A stretch of DNA of 58,051 bases from an uncultured Lachnospiraceae bacterium. Lineage in GTDB: Bacteria > Bacillota > Clostridia > Lachnospirales > Lachnospiraceae. The notes under the pieces are model-generated. The model ran no database searches, was not told the DNA's origin, and saw only the letters and a program-made list of their open reading frames with translations. The DNA lies in contig CAJURF010000007.1 in the NCBI GenBank assembly GCA_910588825.1, positions 13,669 to 71,719 on the forward strand. Direction: 5' to 3'. The number at the start of each line of letters is the position of its first letter. Within the stretch, counting starts at the first letter, position 1. Positions 43,280 through 52,249 of this stretch are shown piece by piece. A program made the translations under genes and the position numbers.

Positions 43280-44086
43280 CTATGCTTCCGCATTATAATT
43301 ATCACAATCATCCAGCCGTGCCGGCAGCGCCGGCGTTTCCTTCTGCTCCTGGGTGTTTTCCCTCTGCTCCAATTCCCCGTTTAATTCCATATAAAACTGG
43401 ACCATGGATGCCTGCATATAGGCTTCCACCCATATAAAAGCCGCAAACCCGGACAGTACCACCAGCATTCCCATGCCTGTGAAACTGAGATAGAATCTGC
43501 ACAGCCTCCGCTTACTCCCTTTCAGCAGGGAGGCACTGCCCTTCAACGCCTCTGACGCACTCATTTGAGGATGGTCGATCAAAAGCATATAAGAAAACGC
43601 AAAAGGGAGTGTCACAAACAGGGACAAAACCATGCTCAGACATATGGCTCCCATCAGAACCGGAAATACCCTCAGAATTTCCTCCGTTGTGCTGATTCTC
43701 TCCACTAATCCCTGCACCATATAGACAGGAACAGAACAGATCATATTGATCAGAGTGAGCACAAAGCACACCACAATCACCCGGTCAGGATTCCGGTGAA
43801 ACATATAAAAAATATCGTTGATGCTGCAGGAATTTTTCCTTCCAATGTTCAAGTACATATGAGAAATACCTGCGGTAAAAACAGACAGAATCAGGGAAAA
43901 AATCAGTGTGGTCAGCTGGCTCAGCACCGTGGCCAGTGTTGTGCTTCCCCTGAACATCATTGACACAATACAGACAAAAATACTGGTAGTTACTGACACA
44001 CCGATGGACGACAGAACCGGCACCGTGTAATTTCCCATCAGTGACTCCCTGGCTCTGCATTTCAGTTCTTTTCCTGTGTATCTCAT
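43280..44086 (-). CDS. DUF975 family membrane protein
   Basis: 268 residues from MRYTGKELKCRARESL, with GGAGG upstream. The start motif ('LKxRARESLMGNY') and about five to six membrane helices fit DUF975, a Clostridial integral membrane family of unknown function. It ends in a Gln/Glu-rich cytoplasmic tail. It is probably co-transcribed with the DUF4190 gene. Confidence 0.82.
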   Translation of the reverse strand: MRYTGKELKCRARESLMGNYTVPVLSSIGVSVTTSIFVCIVSMMFRGSTTLATVLSQLTTLIFSLILSVFTAGISHMYLNIGRKNSCSINDIFYMFHRNPDRVIVVCFVLTLINMICSVPVYMVQGLVERISTTEEILRVFPVLMGAICLSMVLSLFVTLPFAFSYMLLIDHPQMSASEALKGSASLLKGSKRRLCRFYLSFTGMGMLVVLSGFAAFIWVEAYMQASMVQFYMELNGELEQRENTQEQKETPALPARLDDCDNYNAEA

Positions 44087-44154
44087 GTAAGATAAGCCTC
44101 CTTCATCCACTTTATCGGCATTTTAATGCCCGCCGTCCAGCATACCACTAGAAC

Positions 44155-44183
44155 TTGACGGAACAGCCGGGTTATCTTATAAT
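44155..44183 (+). promoter_or_regulatory. sigma-A type promoter of the DUF2752 gene
   Basis: TTGACG (44155-44160), a 17-bp spacer and a perfect TATAAT (44178-44183) lie 87 bp before the ATG at 44270. Confidence 0.75.
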
Positions 44184-44269
44184 TATAAAATTCATATTTA
44201 TTATATCACAGAAAAATGGAGATTCAACACGCTTTAGGATTCTGTAGGAAAATAGAAGGAGATTCCCCC

Positions 44270-44686
44270 ATGAATGTCATGGAAATACCAGAACAGAAAC
44301 ATACCTTTTTGATCAGTCTCGTTTTATCCGCAGTGCTCATAGGACTGCTTTCCCTTATAAAACTGGCGCACATTCCTGTTCCGCCCTGCTATTTTCACCA
44401 GCTCACAGGATTATACTGCCCGGGCTGCGGCGGCACCCGGGCATGGATTGCCCTGCTGCATGGGCATCTTCTCCACTCCCTGGTTTACCACCCTGTAGTC
44501 CTGTACGGTACATCCGTATATCTGGTCTACGTTCTCAGCAACCTGCGGGCACTGCTGCCCCATATGCGCCATACGCCATCCGGTATGGCATTTCGAAATA
44601 TCTATCTCTATGCAGCCGTGATTTTGATTTTAGGAAACTGGATATTAAAAAATATCCTGCTCTGTGTGTTTCACATTGCCATGTAA
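44270..44686 (+). CDS. DUF2752 family membrane protein
   Basis: 138 residues from MNVMEIPEQ, with AAGGAG 9 nt upstream; an earlier ATG at 44216 has no ribosome site. 'TGLYCPGCGGTRAWIALLHG' is the DUF2752 signature, with two Cys (CPGC) beside a membrane helix; three to four helices in all. The function is unknown. It ends 11 bp from the end of the convergent aspartokinase gene; I see no terminator between them. Confidence 0.85.
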   Translation: MNVMEIPEQKHTFLISLVLSAVLIGLLSLIKLAHIPVPPCYFHQLTGLYCPGCGGTRAWIALLHGHLLHSLVYHPVVLYGTSVYLVYVLSNLRALLPHMRHTPSGMAFRNIYLYAAVILILGNWILKNILLCVFHIAM

Positions 44687-44697
44687 AATCATTTTCT

Positions 44698-45906
44698 TTA
44701 CTCCGCCAGCCCAAAAGCGTCATGCACAGCATTAATGGCCCGGTCTGCATCGGAATCTTTGATGAGAACGGTTACCCGGATTTCTGAAGTTGAAATCATA
44801 TTGATATTGATGTTTTCATTGTACAGTGTCTCAAACATTTTTGCCGCCACGCCCGGATGGCTGATCATGCCTGCTCCCACAATGGAAAGTTTGGCAATTT
44901 TTGTCTCGCTCTCTATCCGGTCAAAGCTTAAACGTCCCCTGTTTTCCTCCAGGGTTTCCACTGTCTCCTCAATGTTCCCGTCATCCACGGTAAAGGATAT
45001 ATCCTTCGTACCGTCCCTTCCAATGGACTGCAGAATCACATCCACATTGATATTTTTCTTTGCCAGACAGTCGAAAACTTTAAACGCAATTCCCGGTTCA
45101 TCTTTCAGACCAATGATTGCAACCCTGTCAGCGTTTCTATCCAGCGCAACTCCACTTACCAGCATTCTTTCCACTTTCGCATCCTCCTTTACCAAGGTTC
45201 CCGGCCTGTTGTTCAGACTGGAACGCACCACCAGCGGCACACCATATTTTTTTGCCATTTCCACAGACCGGTTGTGCAGTACACCGGCCCCCAGCGTGGA
45301 CAAATCCAGCATTTCATCGTAAGTAATCTCTTTTAGTTTCCTGGCTGAAGGCACCAGACGGGGATCTGCCGTATAAACGCCGTCCACATCTGTGTAAATC
45401 TCACAGGAATCTGCCCTCAGGGCCGCCGCCAGAGCCACTGCTGTGGTATCTGACCCGCCCCGCCCCAGGGTGGTGTAATCGTCGTATTTGTTGATTCCCT
45501 GGAAGCCGGTGACGATTACGATTTTTCTGCATTCCAGCTCTGTGCGGATGCGTTCTGTATCAATTCTCTTTAACCGGGCATTTCCATAGGCGCTGGTGGT
45601 CCTCATGGTCACCTGAAAAGCATTCAGGGATACCGCGGATACCCCCAGCTGGTTCATTGCCATAGCCATCAAAGCCACTGACATCTGCTCGCCGATGGTA
45701 AAGAGCATATCCATCTCACGCTTAGGCGGCCTGGGATTGATATCCTGCGCCATACTGATGAGTTCATCGGTATATTTGCCCATTGCAGATAAAACAACTA
45801 CCACATCGTGTCCTTTTTTATAATCCTCAATACAGCGGTTTGCCACATTAAAAATCCGCTCTTTGTCTGCAACGGATGTGCCGCCAAACTTCTTTACAAC
45901 TAACAT
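44698..45906 (-). CDS. lysC: Aspartate kinase
   Basis: 402 residues from MLVVKKFGGTS, preceded by AAAGGAGAG. The kinase start 'KFGGTS' (6-11), 'GRGGSDTTAVALAAAL' and 'DVDGVYTADPR' are present, then two ACT domains from about residue 260 ('AIIGLKDEPGIAFKVFDCLA', 'LSIVGAGMISHPGVAAKMFE') that usually bind lysine or threonine. It makes aspartyl phosphate for lysine, methionine and threonine. It follows a phosphomutase-like gene that may be a homoserine kinase, giving two steps of threonine synthesis in one operon. Confidence 0.94.
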   Translation of the reverse strand: MLVVKKFGGTSVADKERIFNVANRCIEDYKKGHDVVVVLSAMGKYTDELISMAQDINPRPPKREMDMLFTIGEQMSVALMAMAMNQLGVSAVSLNAFQVTMRTTSAYGNARLKRIDTERIRTELECRKIVIVTGFQGINKYDDYTTLGRGGSDTTAVALAAALRADSCEIYTDVDGVYTADPRLVPSARKLKEITYDEMLDLSTLGAGVLHNRSVEMAKKYGVPLVVRSSLNNRPGTLVKEDAKVERMLVSGVALDRNADRVAIIGLKDEPGIAFKVFDCLAKKNINVDVILQSIGRDGTKDISFTVDDGNIEETVETLEENRGRLSFDRIESETKIAKLSIVGAGMISHPGVAAKMFETLYNENININMISTSEIRVTVLIKDSDADRAINAVHDAFGLAE

Positions 45907-45923
45907 GCCTCTCTCCTTTAGCT

Positions 45924-47129
45924 TCAAATTTCCTGAAACAGATGTTTCATCACATCCCATCCGTGTGCAAATTCATTCCCGCTCTCAGCAGCCTGATCCT
46001 CCTGATACCGCCATGTCCGCTCTTTTTTATCCGTACTGTCGTAAATCAGATACGGCACCGGAGAAGTAGTGTGGGTGCGCAGCCGGATGGGGGTGGGATG
46101 GTCCGGCATGATCAGCATCCGGTAATCAGCGCCGGCTTTGTCCAGGCCCTCTTTTACCAGACGTATCACCCGCTCATCCAGATATTCGATGGATTGTACT
46201 TTTCTTTCCACACTGCCCTGATGCCCCATCTCATCGGGGGCCTCCACATGGATGTACACAAAGTCGTAGCCGTCTTTGGTGAGAGCTTTCACTGCTGCCT
46301 GGGCTTTTCCCTCATAATTTGTATGAAGCCCCCCGTTGGCTCCTTCCACCAATATGTTATCCATCCCGGCGCCCACGGCGATTCCTTTCAGCAGGTCCAC
46401 TGCTGATATCATGGCACCTTTCTTCTGATGGGCTTCTTCAAAAGACGACAGGGCAGGCCGGGTTCCGGCGCCCCAGAACCACAGACTGTTGGCCGGATTG
46501 AGGCCTTTTGCCTTTCTCTCCTGATTCAGAGGATGATTTTTCAATATTTCATAACTGCGCTCCTGCATGTGGCGCAGATGGCTGTCCCCGGGAAGATACT
46601 CCTGAATGCACCGGGTCAGAACGTCGTGAGGGGGCGTCAGCTCCTCCACCTTTCCCTTTTTCCAGATGAGGCAGTGGCGGTAGCTGGTTCCCACATAGAA
46701 TTGATAGGTTTCGTCCGCCAGCTCATCAGCCACAGCTTTCAGCAGGATTTTTGCATCCTCTGTGCTGATTTCCCCGGAACTGTGGTCCAGAATCTTCTGC
46801 TGGCTGTACGGAGCGTCTTCTTCTGTCAAAGTCACCAGATTACACCTGAGAGCCACATCGCTGTCTTCCATATCCACCCCGATGCTCAGAGCCTCCAGGG
46901 GGGAACGCCCTGTATAATACTGCCTGGGATTATAACCCAGAACAGACAGATTTGCCGTATCGCTTCCGGGACTCATTCCTTTTGGTATGGTATGGGCCAG
47001 ACCGATTTCACCTTTCCTGGCCAGTTCATCCATAACCGGGGTCTTTGCATAAGCCAGCGGAGTCTGGCCTCCCAGGGATTCAATGGGCTCATCTGCCATC
47101 CCATCCCCTAAAATCACTACGTATTTCAT
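45924..47129 (-). CDS. Archaeal-type phosphoglycerate mutase family / proposed homoserine kinase
   Basis: 401 residues of the alkaline-phosphatase fold: 'YVVILGDGMADEPIESLGGQ' gives metal ligands, 'GMSPGSDTANLSVLGYNP' holds the nucleophile Ser, and 'DFVYIHVEAPDEMGHQG' and 'LIMPDHPTPI' give the other metal sites. Databases name this group both cofactor-independent phosphoglycerate mutase (ApgM) and 'proposed homoserine kinase' (TIGR02535). The neighbour aspartokinase supports the second. It follows prfB by 34 bp. Confidence 0.85.
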   Translation of the reverse strand: MKYVVILGDGMADEPIESLGGQTPLAYAKTPVMDELARKGEIGLAHTIPKGMSPGSDTANLSVLGYNPRQYYTGRSPLEALSIGVDMEDSDVALRCNLVTLTEEDAPYSQQKILDHSSGEISTEDAKILLKAVADELADETYQFYVGTSYRHCLIWKKGKVEELTPPHDVLTRCIQEYLPGDSHLRHMQERSYEILKNHPLNQERKAKGLNPANSLWFWGAGTRPALSSFEEAHQKKGAMISAVDLLKGIAVGAGMDNILVEGANGGLHTNYEGKAQAAVKALTKDGYDFVYIHVEAPDEMGHQGSVERKVQSIEYLDERVIRLVKEGLDKAGADYRMLIMPDHPTPIRLRTHTTSPVPYLIYDSTDKKERTWRYQEDQAAESGNEFAHGWDVMKHLFQEI

Positions 47130-47163
47130 CCGTTATCCCCTTTCTGCTGTCTCTCAAACAAGT

Positions 47164-48277
47164 TTAAGCCTTCGTCAAAGCGCCCGCTTTCAGGTACGCA
47201 TTGATAAACGGGTCCAGATCCCCGTCCAGCACCCCTTCCACATTACCGGACTCGTAATTGGTTCTGTGGTCTTTCACCATGGTATATGGCTGCATCACGT
47301 AAGAACGGATCTGGTTTCCCCAGCCGATTTCCGTTACTTCTCCACGGATGCCGGATAATTTCGCCTCATTTTCCTGTTGCTTTAAGAGATACAGCTTCGC
47401 CTTCAGCATCTGCATGGCTTTATCCTTATTCATATGCTGGGAACGCTCATTTTGGCACTGCACCACAATTCCCGTGGGAAAATGGGTGATGCGGATCGCC
47501 GATGAGGTCTTGTTGATATGCTGGCCGCCAGCGCCGCTGGAACGATACGTGTCCACCCGGATATCATCGTCGCTTACCTCCACGTCCAGATCTTCTTCAA
47601 TGTCCGGCATTACATCGCAGGATACAAAGGAAGTCTGGCGTTTTCCCGCAGCGTTAAAAGGAGAAATCCGCACCAGGCGGTGGACGCCCCTTTCTGATTT
47701 CAGATAACCGAAAGCATTTTCCCCTTTCACCTCAAAGGTCACAGACTTTATGCCTGCTTCATCCCCGTCCAGATAATCCAGCACTTCCAGCCCAAAGCCT
47801 TTGCGTTCTCCCCACCGGGTGTACATCCGGTAGAGAATGCTGGCCCAGTCACAGGATTCCGTCCCTCCAGCTCCCGCATGGAGGGTGACAATGGCATTGC
47901 TCTTGTCGTACTCCCCTGACAGCAGGGTTTTCATGCGGATGGCTTCCAGAGACGTCTCGAATTCTTTGAGCATTTCCCGGATCTCCGGAATCAGGTCCGG
48001 ATCCTGTTCCTCATATCCCATCTCCAGCAGCGTCTCCATGTCATCCATCAGCCCCTGAAGTTTTTTATACGTCTCCATGTCATCCCGCAGATATTTCAGT
48101 TCCCGGGCCATTTCCTGGGAGCGCACCGGATTCTCCCACAGATTAGGCGATTCCATCTCCCGTTCCAGTTCTTCTATCCTCTTTTCTTTGCCAGCCAGGT
48201 CAAAGTGAATCCCTCACTTCCACTAATGGCTCCGCATAAGAATTCAATATTGTTTTTAATTGATCTAATTCAACCAC
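47164..48277 (-). CDS. prfB: Peptide chain release factor 2 (with +1 programmed frameshift)
   Basis: The gene needs a +1 shift: it starts at GTG 48277-48275 (upstream GAAGGTG), reads 25 codons to CTT (48205-48203), meets TGA (48202-48200), and continues in +1 (skipping base 48202) from GAC. The parts are 48277-48203 and 48201-47164, 370 residues in all. The CTT-TGA-C slip site with an upstream AGGGA is the classic arrangement. 'SPF' in 'RISPFNA' and 'GAGGQ' mark RF2, which reads UGA and UAA. It lies downstream of secA, as in B. subtilis. Confidence 0.95.
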
Positions 48278-48339
48278 AGCTTCACCTTCTTTCCTATTTT
48301 AATGGCTCTAACCATATCATATTTTACTGCCAAACGCAA

Positions 48340-50907
48340 CTATGCTTTTCTCCCGCAGCACTGTTTATACTTTTTGCCGCTTCCACAGGGACAGGGATCG
48401 TTGGGATAAACCTTTGCCTTTGCCCTCTGCTTGGGTTTCCTGGGCCCGTCCTCCTCCTTGTTGGTAGCGGTGGCCTGGGCTACCTGTTCTCTCTCCACTT
48501 TCTGCTCTACACGTACATGGTACAGAAGGCGGACCGTTTCTTCCTGAATATTGGAAGTCATGGCATTGAACATATCGTAGGCGCTCATCTTATATTCAAT
48601 AACGGGGTCTCTCTGTCCGTATGCCTGCAGGCCGATTCCCTGGCGCAGCTGTTCCATATCGTCAATGTGGTCCATCCACTTGTTGTCAATCACCTTCAGC
48701 AGAACCACACGCTCCAGTTCACGGATCTGTTCCGGTTCCGGGAACTCTGTCTCTTTCAGTTCATAACGCTTGATGGCTTCCTCTTTCAGTTCATGCTTAA
48801 TCTGATTCTTTTTCTTCCCTTTGACTCCTGCCTGTTCCAGGGGCTTCACCGGGATAATGGGGCGCAGAACCTGATTAAACTGCTGGATATCCCATTCTTC
48901 CGAATCCACATCGTCGGAAAAACACATATCCACAGTACTGTCCACCACATCAGTAATCATCCGGCAGATGGAGTCTCTCATGCTGTCCCCGTCCAGCACC
49001 TTACGGCGTTCTTTGTAAATAATTTCCCTCTGCTCGTTATTAACCTGGTCATAATCCAGCAGATTCTTACGAATACCGAAATTGTTGCTCTCTATCTTCA
49101 TCTGTGCCTTCTCTATGGCACTGGAAAGCATCTTATGCTCAATCTGCTCATTTTCCGGCACACCCAGTGACTTGAAAATGTTCATCAGCCGTTCGGAACC
49201 GAACAGACGCATCAGGTCGTCTTCCAGGGAAATATAGAATCTGGATTCACCCACATCCCCCTGACGGCCGGAACGCCCCCGCAGCTGGTTGTCAATCCGC
49301 CTGGATTCATGCCTCTCTGTACCCACAATGCGGAGCCCTCCGGCTTCCCTCGCCACATCGTCCAGCTTAATATCCGTACCACGGCCGGCCATGTTGGTGG
49401 CAATGGTCACCGCCCCTGCCGCGCCTGCCTGTGCCACAATCTCAGCCTCCTGCTCGTGGAACTTGGCATTGAGCACATTATGGGGGATTCCCTCTCTGCG
49501 CAGCATATTGCTGAGAAGCTCCGATGTCTCAATGGTAATGGTGCCCACCAGCACCGGCTGCTGTCTGGAGTGTGCCTCTTTGATGGATTCCACCACCGCG
49601 TTGAACTTCTCTTTCTTGGTCATATAAACGGCATCGTCCTGGTCCACCCTGCGCACCGGCTCATTGGTGGGGATTTCCACCACGTCCATGCCGTAGATAT
49701 CACGGAATTCCTTTTCCTCTGTCAGCGCAGTACCGGTCATGCCCGCTTTCTTTTCATACTTGTTAAAGAAGTTCTGGAATGTGATGGTGGCCAGGGTCTT
49801 GCTCTCCCGTTTTACCTTTACCTTTTCCTTGGCTTCAATGGCCTGGTGCAGACCGTCAGAATACCGCCTGCCGGGCATGATACGCCCCGTAAATTCGTCC
49901 ACAATCAGCACTTCGTCGTCTTTTACCACATAATCCTGATCTCTGTGCATCAGATTGTGGGCCCGCAGCGCCAGAATAATATTGTGCTGGATCTCCAGAT
50001 TTTCCGGGTCAGAGAGATTTTCAATGGAGAAAAATTTCTCCACTTTTTTCACACCGTCCTCTGTCAGAGTAACAATCTTATCCTTCTCATTGACAATGAA
50101 GTCCCCGGTCTCTATGATTTCTTCGCCCATGATAGCCGTCATCTTAGTCATCTCGCCGCTGGCTTCCCCCCGCTGCAGCTGCCGGGCCAGAGTATCGCAA
50201 AATTCATATAGCTTTGTAGACTTGCCGCTCTGTCCGGAAATAATCAGCGGAGTACGGGCCTCGTCGATGAGTACAGAGTCCACCTCGTCGATGATAGCAT
50301 AATACAGCTCCCGCTGTACCAGCTGTTCTTTATAGATCACCATGTTATCCCGCAGATAATCAAATCCCAGCTCGTTGTTGGTGATATAGGTGATGTCGCA
50401 GGCGTACTGCTCCCGCCGCTCGTCGTTGTCCATGGAATTTAACACAACCCCCACGGTCAGTCCCAGGAACTTGTGGATTTCTCCCATCCACTCAGCATCA
50501 CGGGCGGCCAGATAATCGTTTACCGTCACGATATGGACGCCCTTTCCCTCCAGCGCGTTCAGATAGGCCGGCAGAGTGGACACCAGGGTCTTTCCCTCAC
50601 CGGTTTTCATCTCGGCAATACGGCCCTGGTGCAGGATCACGCCTCCGATTAACTGTACACGGTAATGCTCCATATTTAAAGTTCTCCTGGCTGCCTCCCG
50701 CACTACAGCGTACGCCTCCGGCAGAATATCGTCCAGCGTCTCCCCCTGGGAAAGCCTGTTCTTAAATTCACGGGTCTTGTCCCGCAGGGCGGCATCATCC
50801 AGCTCCTGCATAGACGGCCGCAAAGCTTCTATTTTATCAACAATGCCACGGATACGCTTCACTTCGTGCTCGCTGTGCGTGCCAAAGATTTTCGTCAGAA
50901 TGCTCAT
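48340..50907 (-). CDS. secA: Protein translocase ATPase SecA
   Basis: 855 residues, full length. Walker A 'TGEGKT' at 102-107, the DEAD-like 'YYAIIDEVDSVLIDEARTPL', motif VI-like 'LRGRSGRQGDVG', and a C-terminal zinc motif C-x-C-x8-CC in 'CPCGSGKKYKQCCG'. SecA drives preproteins through SecYEG. It has its own promoter (50947-50975) and leads the secA-prfB-phosphomutase-lysC set. Confidence 0.97.
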   Translation of the reverse strand: MSILTKIFGTHSEHEVKRIRGIVDKIEALRPSMQELDDAALRDKTREFKNRLSQGETLDDILPEAYAVVREAARRTLNMEHYRVQLIGGVILHQGRIAEMKTGEGKTLVSTLPAYLNALEGKGVHIVTVNDYLAARDAEWMGEIHKFLGLTVGVVLNSMDNDERREQYACDITYITNNELGFDYLRDNMVIYKEQLVQRELYYAIIDEVDSVLIDEARTPLIISGQSGKSTKLYEFCDTLARQLQRGEASGEMTKMTAIMGEEIIETGDFIVNEKDKIVTLTEDGVKKVEKFFSIENLSDPENLEIQHNIILALRAHNLMHRDQDYVVKDDEVLIVDEFTGRIMPGRRYSDGLHQAIEAKEKVKVKRESKTLATITFQNFFNKYEKKAGMTGTALTEEKEFRDIYGMDVVEIPTNEPVRRVDQDDAVYMTKKEKFNAVVESIKEAHSRQQPVLVGTITIETSELLSNMLRREGIPHNVLNAKFHEQEAEIVAQAGAAGAVTIATNMAGRGTDIKLDDVAREAGGLRIVGTERHESRRIDNQLRGRSGRQGDVGESRFYISLEDDLMRLFGSERLMNIFKSLGVPENEQIEHKMLSSAIEKAQMKIESNNFGIRKNLLDYDQVNNEQREIIYKERRKVLDGDSMRDSICRMITDVVDSTVDMCFSDDVDSEEWDIQQFNQVLRPIIPVKPLEQAGVKGKKKNQIKHELKEEAIKRYELKETEFPEPEQIRELERVVLLKVIDNKWMDHIDDMEQLRQGIGLQAYGQRDPVIEYKMSAYDMFNAMTSNIQEETVRLLYHVRVEQKVEREQVAQATATNKEEDGPRKPKQRAKAKVYPNDPCPCGSGKKYKQCCGRKA

Positions 50908-50946
50908 TTATTCTACTCCTGTTCTCCATTTTGGAAATTTCACTAT

Positions 50947-50975
50947 ATTCTAACACTTTCTATAGGAAAAGACAA
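50947..50975 (-). promoter_or_regulatory. sigma-A type promoter of secA
   Basis: On the minus strand TTGTCT (50975-50970), a 17-bp spacer and TAGAAT (50952-50947) lie 40 bp before the secA start codon. Confidence 0.65.
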
Positions 50976-50997
50976 TGGATTTATGAAATAATACCAC

Positions 50998-51060
50998 TTG
51001 ACGCTTCCCCCTTGCAAGTGTATAATTCTAAAGCGGGGCTTTTACACGTTGAAGTGTAAA
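50998..51060 (+). promoter_or_regulatory. promoter and dyad operator of the ABC importer operon
   Basis: TTGACG (50998-51003), a 17-bp spacer and TATAAT (51021-51026) form a strong promoter. A perfect inverted repeat TTTACAC-gttgaa-GTGTAAA (51041-51060) lies just downstream of the expected start point, a good place for a repressor. A second dyad around CCCGGG is near 51103-51112. I see no T-box; the leader is too short for one. Confidence 0.65.
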
Positions 51061-51173
51061 ATTCTTTTAAAAGTCCTTCAAAATAATTCAGAATATTCCC
51101 GGGAAATCCAATAAAAAGATAGATGTAAAGGGCTTTCTGGGAACATTTAAAAAAATTACAAGGAGAGATGAAA

Positions 51174-52235
51174 ATGAAATCAAAAAGAATAACAGCTTTT
51201 CTGATGACCGCTGCATTGATGCTGTCTATGACCGCCTGCAATGGAGGCTCCGGCTCCTCTTCGGAATCCGGTTCTGATTCCGGAGCCGCATCGGCAGAAC
51301 AGGAGACTGCTGCCGCCACAGAAGAACCCGCTGCCTCCGATGGAGATTCCTATACCATCGGTATCTGCCAGATGCTGGAGCACCCTGCTCTGGATGCGGC
51401 AACGGAAGGGTTTCAGGACGCCTGCAAGGAAAAATTCGGCGAAGATAAGGTGGAATTTGACCTGCAGAACGCACAGGGCGAACAGGCTATGTGCAGCACC
51501 ATCGCCAATAATTTTGTATCTGCCGACGTAGATCTAATCCTTGCAAATGCAACTCTGCCCCTGCAGACAGCTGCACAGGCAACATCCGATATCCCCATTA
51601 TCGGAACCTCTATTACTGATTACGCCACTGCCCTGGAAATCAGTGACTGGACAGGAGCTACCGGTGTGAATATTTCCGGAACCAGCGACCTGGCCCCCAT
51701 CGAAGAGCAGGCGGCCATGACTATAGAACTCCTCCCGGATGTAAAGACTGTGGGTATCCTCTACTGTTCCGCAGAGCCCAATTCCAAATATCAGGCTGAA
51801 TTATATGCAGAAGCCATGAAAGAAGAAAATGTAGAATGCAAAGAATTCACAGCGGCAGACTCCAACGAGATCCAGTCAGTAGTCACAAGCGCCATCGAAC
51901 AGTGTGACGCCCTTTATATTCCCACAGACAATACCATGGCGTCAAACACGGATATCGTGAAAAACATATGCGTTCCGGCAAAAATCCCTGTAATCGCAGG
52001 CGAAGAAGGCCTCTGCGCAGGATGTGGCATCGCAACCCTTTCCATCAGCTATTACGATATCGGATACAAAGCAGGCGAGATGGCCTATAATGTACTGGCA
52101 GACGGCGCCGATATCTCAACAATGGAAATTGAATCCGCGCCAAACGTGACAAAGAAATATAATGATGAAATCTGCAAAGAATTAGGAATCACGGTCCCAG
52201 ACGATTACGAAATGGTGGAAACCAGCGAAGAATAA
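51174..52235 (+). CDS. ABC transporter substrate-binding lipoprotein (PF04392, TrpX-like)
   Basis: 353 residues from the second Met (MKSKRITAF), which has AAGGAG at a better distance than the ATG two codons earlier. Signal peptide and lipobox 'LSMTAC' put the lipid on Cys22; a Ser/Gly/Glu/Ala-rich tether follows to about residue 60. The rest ('YTIGICQMLEHPALDAATEG', 'DVKTVGILYCSAEPNSKYQA') is the ABC_sub_bind family, whose members include the tryptophan binding protein TrpX. The ligand here cannot be told. First gene of a three-gene importer operon. Confidence 0.88.
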   Translation: MKSKRITAFLMTAALMLSMTACNGGSGSSSESGSDSGAASAEQETAAATEEPAASDGDSYTIGICQMLEHPALDAATEGFQDACKEKFGEDKVEFDLQNAQGEQAMCSTIANNFVSADVDLILANATLPLQTAAQATSDIPIIGTSITDYATALEISDWTGATGVNISGTSDLAPIEEQAAMTIELLPDVKTVGILYCSAEPNSKYQAELYAEAMKEENVECKEFTAADSNEIQSVVTSAIEQCDALYIPTDNTMASNTDIVKNICVPAKIPVIAGEEGLCAGCGIATLSISYYDIGYKAGEMAYNVLADGADISTMEIESAPNVTKKYNDEICKELGITVPDDYEMVETSEE

Positions 52236-52249
52236 AGGATTGAAAGAAC

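Noticed and set aside
51027..51165. T-box leader for the TrpXYZ-like importer
   Set aside because: The leader is only about 140 nt and lacks a T-box core and antiterminator; a palindromic operator fits better.
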